Shown piece by piece: positions 11,901 through 23,672 of a stretch of DNA of 64,000 bases. A program made the translations under genes and the position numbers. Source of the DNA: Selaginella moellendorffii (lineage: Eukaryota; Streptophyta; Lycopodiopsida; Selaginellales; Selaginellaceae); the NCBI RefSeq assembly GCF_000143415.4, contig NW_003314269.1, forward strand, positions 3,197,354 to 3,261,353, in the 5' to 3' direction. Every line of letters begins with the position of its first letter. The stretch's first letter is position 1. The notes beneath the pieces are model-generated. The model made no database searches. It was not told the DNA's origin and saw nothing but the letters and a program-made list of their open reading frames with translations.

Positions 11901-13635
11901 TTGAACGATCGCCTGCTCAGGATATTAAGAATCTTACAAAAAAATTCAACAAATTTCGTTACCTGTACAGAATCAAAGCGTGATGTTATATAAGCCTCCG
12001 TTATTTTGGGGACGTACGCATCGAGTAGACTAGGAAAATTACTTTTAAGATATGGAACTGACGAGACGAGCCGGGACCAGAGGCCCAAAAGGTAATATAC
12101 GCTTCCGCTGGCCCACTACAGATATCACAGGATTCGGAGGTGAACAAGAACAAAAAATCAGATTTGTAGTACCTGCCAAGATTGAAACGACCTTATTGTG
12201 AACTCAGCCACCAATCGGATCCAGTCATTATAGTTTTCTACACTTATCAACTCGGAAAGCTGGTAGCGAGGTCATCAGCAAATAAAAGTCTACATAAAAC
12301 AAAGGATTGCTTACTTGGTAGTTCGTCTTCAACCTCCCAAGGAGGCGACAGTACTCATGATAGTTAACGTGCTCCGACAGTCCTGTGAATACACAAGGCA
12401 CACCATCCGAATGAGCAGAGGAGGCACTAAAACGCCGAACCTTGTTGAGTTCTCAGTATTTCGCGTGTGCCAGACAGCAAGTGTGATAAAAACTTCATGC
12501 GCTCAGTTTCGCCCGAAAACAGAGCTCTTCTAATAGAGGCTAGTTGAACGAGACATTCTAGCGCCTACCATAAACCTGTTGTTAGAGTACGTGAAGCGTA
12601 GAATCAAACCTGGTTTGAAAGTGGGGGCTTTGAGATAGCATAATAGTCGAAAAACAAGTTGATGGTCGACATATCTTCCAGCAAACCTTTCCACGAAGAA
12701 GGTATCTGCAATTGGCAGACATTACAGCAAGCAAGCATCATGCAAGATAGTCACTCCACCTGAATCGTACCAAGCTCCTCAGAGCTTTCATCTTGCGATG
12801 TCCCCACAAAGTCAAAAGAAAGACACTTTAAAGCGAGACCCATGGCTTGCTGACGGAGCCTGTCATCAGCTGCAAAAAAAACGAAATAAATAAACGCTGT
12901 AAAGAAACATTAAAGACATACCATCTCGTTTCAATTGGCCAAGCGATGTAAGTGAAATCTGGAAGATCTGGAGGAGCGCCGAGTCACGAAAGAAACAGGC
13001 AATTTTTCGATGATGCGCCAGAGAGAGGCATGGATTTGGCTGCAGATAAACAAAAAAAAATAAAAACGATAAAAAAACGCTGCAAGCCGAGGACAATGCA
13101 GGCTTACCTGATTCATCTCCTGGACGAGTTGATTCAAGATTCGCAAACCAATGTAGAAGTGCTCCACTGTTGCTTGAGACATGAATTTCATGGCCTCTTT
13201 GGTGATCTCCTTGAATCTATCGTCGTCATTCCAGCCCAGTTTTGTGATACGGCAGAGGAGCTGGATCAGGGATATGATCACAAATGCTTGGAGCTCCTGT
13301 CCTTTCGATGCCAGATAGCTCAAAATATAGTTTCCTGGGGAAAAAAACGAAAGAAAAAAATTCACGGCAATCCAAGAAAGAAGATGCTACATACTGATAT
13401 CGATTCTCAGCTGGAGCGCCAAGGTGTGATTGGTGACTTGCTTGAGAAGGCTCGAAGATGCCAGCAGCTGCGCATATGGAGACGATGAGCTCTCTAGGAT
13501 GAGCTGACACTGCGAAATGTAGTCCAAATTCGTCGAGAAGCACTGCAATGTGCTCTCGGCATGAGCTCGCTCCGCCGGATCCTGGGAATTGTAGAGCCGG
13601 TCGCACAGGGCCTCCAGCTGCGCCAAGCTCTCCAT
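8997..13635 (-). CDS. XPO7: exportin-7 / RanBP16-like nuclear transport receptor
   Basis: Reverse-strand gene of many small exons separated by introns of ~50-60 nt. The start is MESLAQLEALCDRLYNSQD at 13635, the family N-terminus; exons 2 and 3 continue with 'SLIQLLCRITKLGWNDDDRF', 'GLRILNQLVQEMNQ' and 'PNPCLSLAHHRKIACFFRD'. Near the C-terminus are 'GGNYVNFGVFELYGDPALAD', 'ERPNIFPQ-LLKSLFELVLFEECSNQWSISRP', and the last exon 'FEKLMTDVNRTLEPTNREKF...FRHDFLAK' ending at 8997-8999. All match the importin-beta superfamily exportin-7, a Ran-GTP-dependent nuclear export receptor built of HEAT/ARM repeats, normally about 1050 aa, which fits the 4.6 kb span. I did not resolve every internal exon. It is divergent with the RIBA-like gene, 345 bp from its start. 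Confidence 0.9.
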
Positions 13636-13980
13636 CGCAAATGGAGCGCCCGAAATTTCCTCCCTGCCGATGCGATGTCAAGATTGCTTCCACGCAATCC
13701 CGCGCCGGCGATGGATCTGAGATTCATGCGGCCATGCTATCCCCCCCCCCGGGTTCCCGAACGCACAAACCCTAAGAAAACCCTAGAAGAAAGACGCTGC
13801 CGTACTTGCCCGTATCCGGACCGTCAGATATCGTGGAATGTACGGAGTCGAAAGAAATAATCGGTTCATCCTTGCCGTCGATGTCCAGCGGCCGGATCGC
13901 TTGCCAAGTAGACTTTGCCACGTCGTCGTGAGATATTTGCCTAAAACCCTTATCCAAACCCTTGAGCGAGGGAAAGAGCT
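13636..13980. promoter_or_regulatory. shared head-to-head promoter, exportin-7 / RIBA-like 1
   Basis: The 345 bp between the two divergent start codons contain two closely spaced telo-box-like motifs, 'aaaccctaag' and 'aaaaccctag' (about 13765-13787), and further 'aaaaccctta' and 'aaaccct' motifs near 13944-13965. In plants telo-boxes are common near the transcription starts of housekeeping genes. The transcription starts themselves are not visible. Confidence 0.5.
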
Positions 13981-15315
13981 ATGGCGGCATATTGTGCGCC
14001 CTCTGGGAGTGCGCTTCTTGCTAGGGCTCCGGCACCTAGGGTTTGGATAGCGGGCGCGAGCGCCGGTTTCGTCGGATTCAATGGCGGCATTCTCCGGCGC
14101 GGTATGTGTCTAGGATTCAGCAGCGCCTTTAGAAATGGAAATGCGGCCGATAGATTCGTCACGAGGGCCTCTGCGGCGGCCGAGGCTTCCACAGATGCGC
14201 CAGTAGATACCGGGCCAGGGATTACGATTGAGGAGACTGATCCCATCCCTTACATCAGCGATCTCTTCACAAACGATGAAAACGATCCGGATGTTCCCAC
14301 CGAGGGCTATTCATCGATCTCTGACGCTTCCAAGGCGATTAAAGCGGGCAAGGTTTGTACAAATAAATTGCTAATTGCGAGTACTTAATGTGGGTCTGTT
14401 ATATGCAGTTTGTGATTCTTGTCGACCTTGTGGATGGACGTAGCGTTGGATACTTGGTGATGGCAGCGAGTATGGTTACTCCCGATCGTCTCCAGTTTGT
14501 CGATCGATACTGCATGCAAGGTCTTTTTTGTGTGCTGAGCAGTGAGCGTCTAGACGAGCTCCAAATTGGTGCGAGAGGAAGCATGACCGATGAAGCGAGA
14601 GTTTCCGTGGTATGTAAACGTTGAGAATTGCTGTCTTCTCTTCTTTGATTTAGTTTCTGTTCTTTGTGTTTTCCAGGACGAAAGATCTGGCACTGCAACT
14701 GGCGCCTCCGTGGGTGCAAGAACAAACACCGTTTTAGCACTCTTAAATCCAGAATCGAAGCCGGACATGTTCGTAAGTCCCGGATACGTTTATCCTCTGC
14801 GTTATCAAGGCTCTGGCAAGCGAGCTGGAACTCCAGAGGCGGCGCTGGATCTCATCACTCTGAATCGCCTGCCGAGGGGCGCCCTGGTTTCTCAGCTGGT
14901 CTACGACAAAGAGGATCTAAATCCCCGACTCCCAAAGCTCCAGCGATTCTCCAAGGAGAACTTGATCCCGATTCTCTCGGTTACTGACTTAAACAGGTAA
15001 AAGTTCTTCGAGCTCTTCCATTTCGCGACTTGATCTCTCTTTGGTGTTTCTTCTTCCAGGTACTTTGCCGAGACCACACTCCACAACTTGACAGTCGTCA
15101 ACTGGATCATGAAGAGCCTCCAGGACGAAAGAGAGCGATTGCAAAAAGAGACCGGATCGACGTCTACTGATATGAAGTTCTTGATCGCCGAGAGGGATCG
15201 ATTGAGGAAAGAAAGAGGAGAACCTCCGGTGGAAGAGGGAGAGGGCCAGGGCGGCGCCGCCAATAATTTACCCACAAACGGCCTTCCAACGTCGCCTCCG
15301 CTACCAACATCTTAG
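13981..15315 (+). CDS. RIBA-like DHBP-synthase-fold protein without GCHII domain (probable pseudoenzyme)
   Basis: Four exons, join(13981..14352, 14409..14609, 14677..14996, 15060..15315), 382 aa. The first ~60 residues resemble a plastid transit peptide. The rest follows the DHBP synthase (RibB) half of plant RIBA proteins: 'VTVVNW', 'GTATGASVGARTNTVLAL' and 'PGYVYPLRY'. Active RibB has an acidic DDEDRENEGD cluster and a His in GHTEA. Here these are 'VDLVDGRSVGYLVMAAS' (about residues 129-145) and 'AGTPEA' (241-246), so the catalytic acids, the Arg and the His are missing. The GTP cyclohydrolase II half is absent; instead a charged helix and Pro/Gly-rich tail end the protein. It lies in tandem with a RIBA3-like paralogue of the same exon layout. 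A regulatory or structural plastid role is an inference. Confidence 0.8.
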
Positions 15316-15419
15316 ACTAGAGCTTTATGTATGCTTTTGTGACATGGCGCCTTGTTGGCATTGTTTTTAGTGATGTGGCAATTAAAATGGTTAAAGATTA
15401 TAATGGTAAATATAACCCT

Positions 15420-17165
15420 ATGGATTCGAACCCCCGGAGAATGGATTGCTTAATGTTTAGGGCTCTAGTGCCAGGTGCTAGCACCGCATTGTGTCCGAGA
15501 GCCCCTAGGGCGTCGAATTACCCGGGCGCTGCAGTGAGATTTCCACTTCCCGCGTCCCGGAGGTCGGGATTGTGCTGCAAAGCGGCATCCGATGATGATG
15601 CGGCTACTAGAGCGCCCGGATTGGAGACGATCTCAGCTCAGATCACGCCAGTCATCGACAAATTCTTCGTCAGCGATGTGCAAGGGGATCCGGACAAGCC
15701 AATGGAGGGGTTCTCGCAGATATCGGAGGCGATCGAGGCGATCGGTGAAGGAAAGGTAAGAGATTGAGAGAATTATTTTCTTAAACCAATGTGTTTGCTT
15801 ACGATGTTCTTGTTGGGATGATTTAGTACGTGGTGCTCGTCGACGGAAAAGATACGGGGCATTTGGTGATGGCGGCAAGCTTGATCACACCTCAAGACGC
15901 TCATTTCTTTGTGAAAGCAGGCAGTGGTTTGATGTACTGTCCCATGAGCCCGAAGCTCTTGGACCGATTGAGAATCCAGTTAATGGTTCGAGAGCACGGC
16001 GAGAACGAACCTACGCCGGAGCAAGCACAAACGGTGTCTGTGGTATGTTAAGCTTGTTTGTTCTTCCAATGCATAGATAGCTGAATGCAAAGCCTGTTTT
16101 TTCAGGATGCGAAGCTGGGGACGACAACTGGTGTCTCGTCCCAAGATCGTGCAAACACAATTCTTGCGCTTGCGTCGCCCGACTCCAGATCGGAACACTT
16201 TCGAAAGCCGGGACACATTTATCCTATTCGAACTCATAGAGATGGAGTTCTATACAGGCTTGGTTTTGCAGAAGCCGCTATGGATCTTGTAACTTTAGCT
16301 GGGCTGCCGAGTGTTGCTGTGACCACACATCTTGCGGTCCAAGGACTGCCAGAATTGAGCAAGTTTGCGGCACAACGCGGATTTCCATTCATTAAAGTTG
16401 CCGATTTAGGAAGGTAAAGTGCGTCGTACGTACGAACGAAGCTTTGTGAGTCAGTGCCGACGGGATTTTCGTTGTTCCAGGTACATGAAAAAGAGGGAGA
16501 AGCTTGTCGAAAGAACTGCAGTCGCTCGACTTCCAACCAAGTGGGGGGATTTTAAAGCTTATAGCTACAAATCAAAGCTCAATAGCATTGAGCACGTCGC
16601 GTATGTGAAGGTGTGCATTTTACGGTTTTTCGTTTTTTTTTTTTCTGGTTTTTTTCCTTCGTTCTCAACTCTAAAGTTGTACTCAGGGCGATATTGGCGA
16701 CGGACAAGACGTGCTTGTGAGAGTTCACTCTGAATGCCTCACTGGTGACATCCTTGGCTCTTTGAGATGCCCGTGCCGTGACAGTCTCGCTCACGCCATG
16801 CAAAGAATCGAGAGCGCCGGCCGGGGCGTGCTCGTCTACTTGCGTGGTCACGAGGGAATGCGGGTCGGCCTCGCGGAAAAACTCTCAGCTTACAGCATGA
16901 TGGATGGAGGCGAATCCATCGTGGAAGAAACCGCAGTGGATTCGCGTGACTACGGCATTGGTGCTCAGGTTAGTTTTTTCTTTCTTTGCTTTCCTTCTCT
17001 TCGTTCTCTTTCTGTTTGATCACTGTATTGATGTTCCAGATCTTGAGAGACATTGGAGTGAGAACGATGAGGCTGATGACCAACAATCCCGCAAAGTTCC
17101 TTGGCTTGCGAGGATACGGTCTGGCTGTAACGAGCAGAATTCCAGTGTCTAGAGGGTCAAGCTAA
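15420..17165 (+). CDS. RIBA3-like protein: degenerate DHBP synthase plus GTP cyclohydrolase II domain
   Basis: Six exons, join(15420..15755, 15827..16042, 16106..16413, 16481..16610, 16687..16968, 17040..17165), 465 aa; ATGs at 15441 and 15453 are alternative starts. A transit-peptide-like N-terminus precedes a DHBP-synthase fold in which the acidic cluster is reduced to '[14 protein letters not shown]' and GHTEA is 'GFAEA' (about residues 237-241). The GCHII half (from residue 331) keeps the zinc ligands Cys347, Cys358 and Cys360 ('HSECLTGD', 'RCPC') and the '[10 protein letters not shown]' arginine. It departs from the family at 'HEGMRVGL' (usually HEGRGIGL), lacks about six residues of the conserved 'AN..LGF' segment, and ends soon after 'GYGLAV', without the usual C-terminal stretch. 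Arabidopsis RIBA3 also lost DHBP synthase activity but keeps GCHII; whether GCHII works here is uncertain. GCHII starts riboflavin synthesis from GTP in plastids. Confidence 0.85.
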
Positions 17166-17891
17166 TACGGTATGCTTCTCAAGTTCCTTCCTTCACAGTC
17201 TTATAACTGCTACAGTTACTGGATGATTTTTCCCTTGCCAGGTTTTAGAAGTTCGACGAAGTTAATATGCGTTGTCCTTGGAAGAATTCTTATCAGGAAG
17301 TTCCTTGCCACTGCAGCAGAAATTTCCATCGCTCCATCACTCTATAGTATTTTAGGAATCGTAAGAATGATAGAAATAGTCATGGGAGACTCTTCGACAA
17401 ACAAGTAGAGAAAATTTAATCAAACTTTAGATTCGTGCCTTGCTCTAGACATGCCTGGTAAGTAGCGAAGCAAATGCATAAAGCATACGGCGGCGGGGCT
17501 AATTAAGTCCTAAAGCTAGATTGCATTCCGTGCGTCACGTCCGTGCCAGGGTTTTCTCGCCAATGTACCCTCGCCCAGTGCTTTGTTGGCCGGTGTTAGG
17601 GCTCGTCAGCCTCTTTCCATCGCCCAGCCCTCCATCCCCCCTCCTCCCTTCCTCCTCTTTCTCCTCCCCCATTTCTTCTTTATCTTGAGCGCCTCCTCCT
17701 CACAACCCTAATCCAGGGTTTTGCGATCGATCTCCGGCGGCAGTCTTCGTTCTTCTCGGTAGGGATCGGGGTTGATCGCGGAGGGCGCTCGAGCAGAAAA
17801 TCACAAAAAAGGTCTGGTTCTTCTCTTCTCTAGCGAGAAAACGAAAACAATTTCCCAAGAAATCTCGAGAACAGCAGCTAGCCCGGCAGAA
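17166..17891. promoter_or_regulatory. intergenic region and leader of the PABP gene
   Basis: Contains the RIBA3-like 3' region, then from about 17625 a strongly pyrimidine-rich tract, 'aaccctaatccagggttttg' near 17703, and an A-rich leader stretch just before the PABP ATG (17810-17875). In animals PABP binds A-rich sequence in its own leader to limit its translation; the same here would be speculation. No additional gene is seen. Confidence 0.45.
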
Positions 17892-20326
17892 ATGGCCCAG
17901 CTCCCGTCGCCTTTGGTCCAGTCGCCTGTGATTCCCGGGATCAATCAGTTCGTGTCGACCTCGCTCTACGTCGGGGATTTGGATCCCAATGTCAGCGAGA
18001 ATCAGCTGTATGATCTCTTCAACCAGATTGGGCAGGTCCTCTCGATCAGGGTTTGCCGCGATCTCATGACGAGGAGGTCTCTGGGCTACGCTTATGTGAA
18101 TTACAACAACGTCCAAGACGGTATGGTGCTTTGCTTTGTTTCCACGCTTTTATTGGTACCACTAAACGCCTTTTCTCTTGTTCTATTATCAGCAACGCGT
18201 GCGCTGGAGCTTCTTAACTTCACTCCTGTGAATGGTAAGGCTGTGCGTATCATGTTTTCTCACCGGGATCCTAGCATTCGCAAGAGTGGAACTGCTAACA
18301 TCTTCATCAAGGTACTATCAGTAGAAGTATTTGAATTCCTCCGGGTTTGAGAGTATAATCTTCGTGTTTTCACAGAATCTCGACAGGGCCATCGACAACA
18401 AGGCTCTCCACGACACGTTTGTGAGCTTTGGAAACATTCTCTCTTGTAAGGTGGCCACGGACTCCAACGGGCAGTCGAAAGGCTATGGGTTTGTCCAGTT
18501 TGAGCAGGAAGAGTCTGCCCAGGTTGCCATTGACAAGGTGAACGGGATGCTCGTTGCGGAGAAACAGGTGTTCGTTGGTCCTTTCGTTAGGCGCCAGGAA
18601 AGAGAACAGAACGGCAAGTTCAACAACGTGTTTGTGAAGAACCTGGGTGAATCCACCACCGACGACGAACTCAAGGAGGTTTTCGGTGCATTTGGAAAGA
18701 TCACAAGCGCCGTGGTGATGAGGGACTCCGATGGAAAGTCGAAGTGTTTCGGCTTCGTCAACTTTGAGAATCCGGACGAGGCTGCTAAGGCTGTTGTAGG
18801 CCTGAATGGAAAGAAAATCGAAGACAAAGAATGGTACGTGGGTAGAGCGCAGAAAAAGTCCGAAAGGGAGGCAGAGCTCAGGGCGAAGTACGAACAAGAG
18901 CGCAAGGAGCGTATTGACAGATATCAGGGCGCGAACTTATACCTGAAGAATCTGGACGACGACGTTGACGATGAAAGGCTTCGCGAAATATTTGCCGATT
19001 TCGGTTCTATTACCTCGTGCAAGGTTAGAATGCTTTGTTTGCGTTTCATTTTGGCTCGCTAAATGGGATCGTGTAACAGGTAATGCGGGATGCTCAAGGT
19101 CAGAGCAAAGGATCAGGATTTGTTGCATATTCCGCCCCAGAAGAAGCCAATCGTGCGGTATGTTTGCCTACTTTATTCTAATCTGTTATAGCAACTGTTA
19201 CGATAACATGTGGAACTTTCAGACGATTGAAATGAACGGAAAGATGATCGGAAGCAAACCAATCTACGTTGCCATGGCACAAAGGAAAGAGGAAAGGCGA
19301 GCCAAACTACAGGTAAGCCCGAGGACTATGGTCTTACGATTATCTCAAGTCATCATTTGTGCAGGCTCAGTTCGCTCAGATGAGGAGTCCCGTCGGTGTT
19401 GCGACTACGATGCCAATGTATCATCCTGGAGCACCGGGGCTTGGTCAGCAACTGTTTTACGGGCAGCCACCCGCGTTGATGCCTCCACAGGTGACATATT
19501 TACTCACCTCCTACATGGGAATGTCTTCTAAGTTCTTTCGGTTTCGTCTTGCAGCCAGCTGGATTTGCTTATCAGCAGCAAATGCTAGGAATGCGGCCAG
19601 GCGGCGGTCAATTGCCTAGTTATTTTGTACCTGTTGTTCAAAGGCAAGGACCTCAAGGAGGACAGCGAGCAGCCGGAGCACGGCGCGGAGCCGCTGGAAC
19701 GCCAGTGCCACAGCAGCAGCTGCCACCACCGCAGCAACAGGTTCACCGAATACTTATTGTACTTCGTAACCTCTTGCATCCATTTGACATGGGTGTTTGC
19801 CGTCGTTTCAGATGATCCGAGGTAATCGGAATTTCCGGTACACTCCCTCGGCCAGGAACACTCCCGAAGTTCCCGTACCACCGCAACTCGTGAATGTGCT
19901 GCCTGTTCCGCTGGAGATACCAAGCGTGCCTCTGACTCCTGTTTCCCCGCTTCCGCCGTCGTTACCCATCGGTGCGCTTGCATCCGCTCTGGCTTCCGCG
20001 TCTCCCGAGCACCAACGAGTGGTACGTAGATTTGGATTTGTTTTTGGTACGTCCCGTGTGCACCGTTTTCTTACGCGAGTCTCGATTGCGTGTAGATGCT
20101 GGGAGAGCAGCTGTATCCTCTGGTCGACCAGCTCGAGCATGACCACGCCGGAAAGGTAACTGGTATGCTGCTCGAGATGGACCAGACTGAGATCCTCCAT
20201 CTGCTCGAGGCACCGGATGCTCTGAAAGCCAAAGTTGCGGAGGCCATGGAGGTGCTGAGGCAGGCCCAGAGGTCGCCCTCGACAGAGCTGGCGTCCCTCT
20301 CGCTCAACGAGCCAATTCCGTCGTAA
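17892..20326 (+). CDS. PABP: cytoplasmic poly(A)-binding protein
   Basis: Nine exons, join(17892..18120, 18193..18311, 18376..19023, 19080..19157, 19223..19312, 19365..19490, 19555..19740, 19812..20021, 20096..20326), 638 aa, all phases consistent. Four RRMs are visible: RRM1 '[20 protein letters not shown]', RRM2 '[19 protein letters not shown]', RRM3 '[19 protein letters not shown]', RRM4 '[19 protein letters not shown]', each with its RNP1 (for example 'SKGYGFVQF'). A Pro/Gln-rich linker follows, then the C-terminal MLLE/PABC domain '[13 protein letters not shown]' ... '[16 protein letters not shown]'. PABP binds mRNA poly(A) tails and, through MLLE, PAM2-containing partners, acting in translation and mRNA stability. 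Length is typical of plant PABPs. Confidence 0.96.
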
Positions 20327-21424
20327 AGCAGCAGCAGCAGAGAGTGTGCATTGAGTTTTCGTATGACGGAGTACATTTTGTTTCTCGTTTTTCTTTCTTT
20401 CTTTTAATGCTTTTTTTTTTCCCTTACGGTTGACTGCATAGAGATGTTTGCTGGACGAGAGTGAGTTCTTTTTTTCTCTTTCTCTCTCTTTTTTTGCTTT
20501 CGTTTGCTTTGCTGTTCCTTAGACTTGCTTTCATTCTGTGTTCATTTCATTTTCGGTTTCGTCTGCTGCTGCTGCTTTTTTTTGCTCGTTCTTACGCATC
20601 GGCTTCATTTGTAGACTGGTGGTTGGGATGGGAAAGTTTTGATATTCTTTTTCTTCTTCTTTGTTGGCTCTTGGAATAAACGACATTAGGAAGTATGTGG
20701 CTCTCTCTCTGACAAGATCTCTCGCTCCCTTTTTTTCTTTCTTCGTCGTCCTTTAAGGTTGTCTGTGGGTCCTAACCTCGTGTTCTTGTTTCTCAGCCTC
20801 AGCTCTGCGCCTTCTGCTGATGTGTGGTGAAGTTTTTTTTTCAGCAGCAGTGGGTGTCATGGTACAGTGCACATGTTGATCAGGTAATGCAGTGTACCTT
20901 TTTTCTGCATTTGTTATAACTTCCAGATTCGGGGCCGCTTGCTAATAACTCCCGTGTTTGTTGTAGAGAGCTGGAGTGAAGGCTTAGTGTTTCGTTCGTC
21001 GGAACCAAATGCTCTACGGAGGAGGGAAGGAATGGAGACGAGACCGGGGGCGTGTTGGTGTTAATCTGGACTTGGTTTCTCTCGACACGGCCAACGAACT
21101 CCTCTCGGGTAAACTCCGTTTCTCTGTCCGTCCGCCTGCTCAGCTCAGCTAGTCTCGGTTCGTTGGTTTGCTGGCCTGGAAAGCTTTCGAAGTTTGCGTC
21201 GTCGTGTCTAATGTCATCGATCGTTCGTTAGAACCGGAACTTCGCTTTTGTTTTGCTTTTGGAGGCTTTCTCGATCGATCGCGAGCGAGCGAGCGCGAAG
21301 AAGACATACCGAAAGAATCTGACAGAGGGACATCAAGCGTCAGTGCGTACACAGGTACATTTAAGTTGCTTTAACTCTGCTCGTCGAGAGAGAGAGAGAT
21401 AGCTTGGCTTTGCTGGGCTTGGCT
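20327..21424. other. 3' region of PABP and intergenic sequence
   Basis: T-rich 3' untranslated sequence of PABP extends to at least ~20700. The remainder contains no ORF with a recognisable product. Confidence 0.45.
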
Positions 21425-22375
21425 TTGCATTGCATTGCGTCGTGTGTGTGTGTGATGTTGTGACGCTCTTCTCTTCTTGGCGGTTTTTACCTTCGCCCAG
21501 TTGGTACGAGAACCTGCCGTATCTGTGTGGGCATTATCGGACCAGCAGCAACACACTGGCCCCAGTGTACGGAAAAAGTGGTGGCCAGGACTTTTTTCCG
21601 CAAAATCGCCACGTCACCCTGACCGAGGGGCTGCCACGTGTTAGTGAAATCACCAGTGACAACGTCACTTTCGGCAAATCCCCCTAAAGGGAACTGGACG
21701 AGAAGCCCCCGTTATTTTATGTCCACTTGTCGGTTGACCCTTGGTGGAATGTTTTGCCCTGTGCTCGGATGGGTAATTTTTTTTTATCTGATTTATACTT
21801 TCCAAATGGAAATATACGCTTAATCATGGATGTTTAACCCAGGGTGGGATAGCTAGTTTTTTTCTATCTCATGGTTCAAGGTGATTTATACTTTCCACCC
21901 AATGCAATATACGCTAAATCATGGGCGCAAAACGCTACTAATTGTCCACCAATGATTACGACCACTATTTACCGCTGTGGTAAATCAAGTAAGGGTCAAC
22001 TGGCAGCGAAAGTGACGCCTCTTTCCTTTTTGGTCAAGTTACCCCTTTGTGGGAAGATTTCCCCCCGAAAGTGACCGTCGGATCACCGAATCGGACGGAC
22101 ATGCCGCGCTGATTTCGGAAAGCTATCGGACGACTGTCGTTCTCACACATGGCAGGTATAGGAATGTGACGTGGCCAGATTCTCGGATTCCAGATTCCAG
22201 GCTACATGGCCCGCGAAATATAAATGCGGGTAAGGATTGCTGTCCGTACTTGGGTCACAGTGTATTTGTGGCCGGTCCGAATATGGCCTCCCAGATACGG
22301 GCTGTCTTGCCGTACCAACTGGGGGGAGGTTAAACTCACTGAGTCACACACACACACACACATGCAAGCAATGCA
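21425..22375. mobile_element. ~0.95 kb foldback (long inverted repeat) element
   Basis: The left part, read forward from about 21430, matches the reverse complement of the right part read from about 22375. Shared blocks include 'gcattgc', a (GT)n run, 'cccagttggtacg', 'ccgtatctg', 'cggacc', 'acactg', 'gccacgtcac' and 'gtcactttcgg', spread over at least 280 bp per arm with gaps. The interior has no coding capacity. This is the structure of a foldback or MITE-type DNA transposon, or of an inverted duplication. The outer limits are uncertain because the GT/CA run lies at the ends, and no target-site duplication was confirmed. Confidence 0.65.
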
Positions 22376-23321
22376 GGAGAAAATCAAGCAAAAACAAGCA
22401 CCAAAGAGAAATCTGGAATAAAATACTCCAGGAAAAAAAAAAGGCCTTTTTTTTTTGAAAAAAAGGGAGAAAGGGAAGGAAAAAATCTCAGTACTAAGTT
22501 GTGTCACTCACTTACTGACCCTTTGATGCCCATTGTCAGATTGTTTTGGTATGTTTTCCATGATCAATCAAAACTTTGGAACTCTAAGTAATAGAAGCTC
22601 CTAGAGTGTACAGGGAAAAACATGGATTGGAGAGGAGTTTTCTTTGCGGCGCATAGAGTCTAGTGTAGAGATTGTGTAGGCCATTTGATAGAAATTTAAA
22701 TACGATTGCGTAGAGGAGAGCTTGTAGAAGAAGAAGAAGAAGCAGTTCTTCTCTTTCCCTTTCCCCCTGGGCTTTTATCCGTGGCGTGTTTTCACAGCTA
22801 TTCCGAGGAACAGTCCCACAAGGATTGGATATGGCTACTGACTCGATGCGTGACCATAGTGGTCTTTCTCTCTCTCTCCTTTTCTACTGCGAGACTCGAG
22901 AAGAACAAATCTAAGTGTGTCTTCAACTAGGCCTCGCTCAGTTTCTCCTCGACAAGAAGTAGATTTGAGTCATGGAATCACTCGATCGATCTCTCTATTG
23001 TTGGAGCAGCAGCAGCAGCAGCATTTAGAAGCTACAAAAGGAAGGACGAACAACAGAAAAAAGCAAAACGAGGAATTCTTTGCAGCGGGCAATTTGGCCG
23101 ATTCCACAGGTGCCTAGAGACGCAATTTCACCGATCGCTGGACGTCTCATCCATGGTTCCTACCTCCAAAGATCACTTCAAAGTTTGAGCGCGTTTTTCT
23201 TTCCTTTCCTTTTCTCTCTCTCCTTTTTTTTACTGCTCTTTCTTCTTTCTTTTCCTTCTGTGTGTGTGTGTGTGTGTGTGTTTTTTTTTTCGGGTAAAGA
23301 AAATAATATAATCTCTACCCA
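22376..23321. promoter_or_regulatory. upstream and leader region of the bHLH gene
   Basis: Holds simple repeats: A/T runs near 22430-22460, GAA and CAG runs near 22730 and 23010, CT-rich tracts, and a (TG)n run at 23260-23281 shortly before the bHLH ATG. Short ORFs precede the main one and could act as upstream ORFs if the leader is long. No other gene is seen. Confidence 0.4.
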
Positions 23322-23637
23322 ATGGAGCCTTCTGCCGCTGCTGCTGCTGCTGCTGCTGCGGATCGTGGTCTCGGTAGCAGCATTACTACTACTGCGACTA
23401 CCACTTCTTCTACAGTAGACGCGCGCTCCTCCAAGGCCGCCAATGAGAGCCGCTTGATCTTTCACCATGACCATCAGCAGCAGCTCCATCACCACCACCA
23501 CCACCACCATCTCCATCAGCAGCAACAGCAGCAAACACAGCAATCCCAGCAGCAGCAACAGCAGCAGCAGCAAAGCCTGATGAGGTACCATTCTGCTCCT
23601 GGATCTTTGCTTTGCAGCCTCATGGATCCTGGTCCCC

Positions 23638-23672
<35 letters not shown>

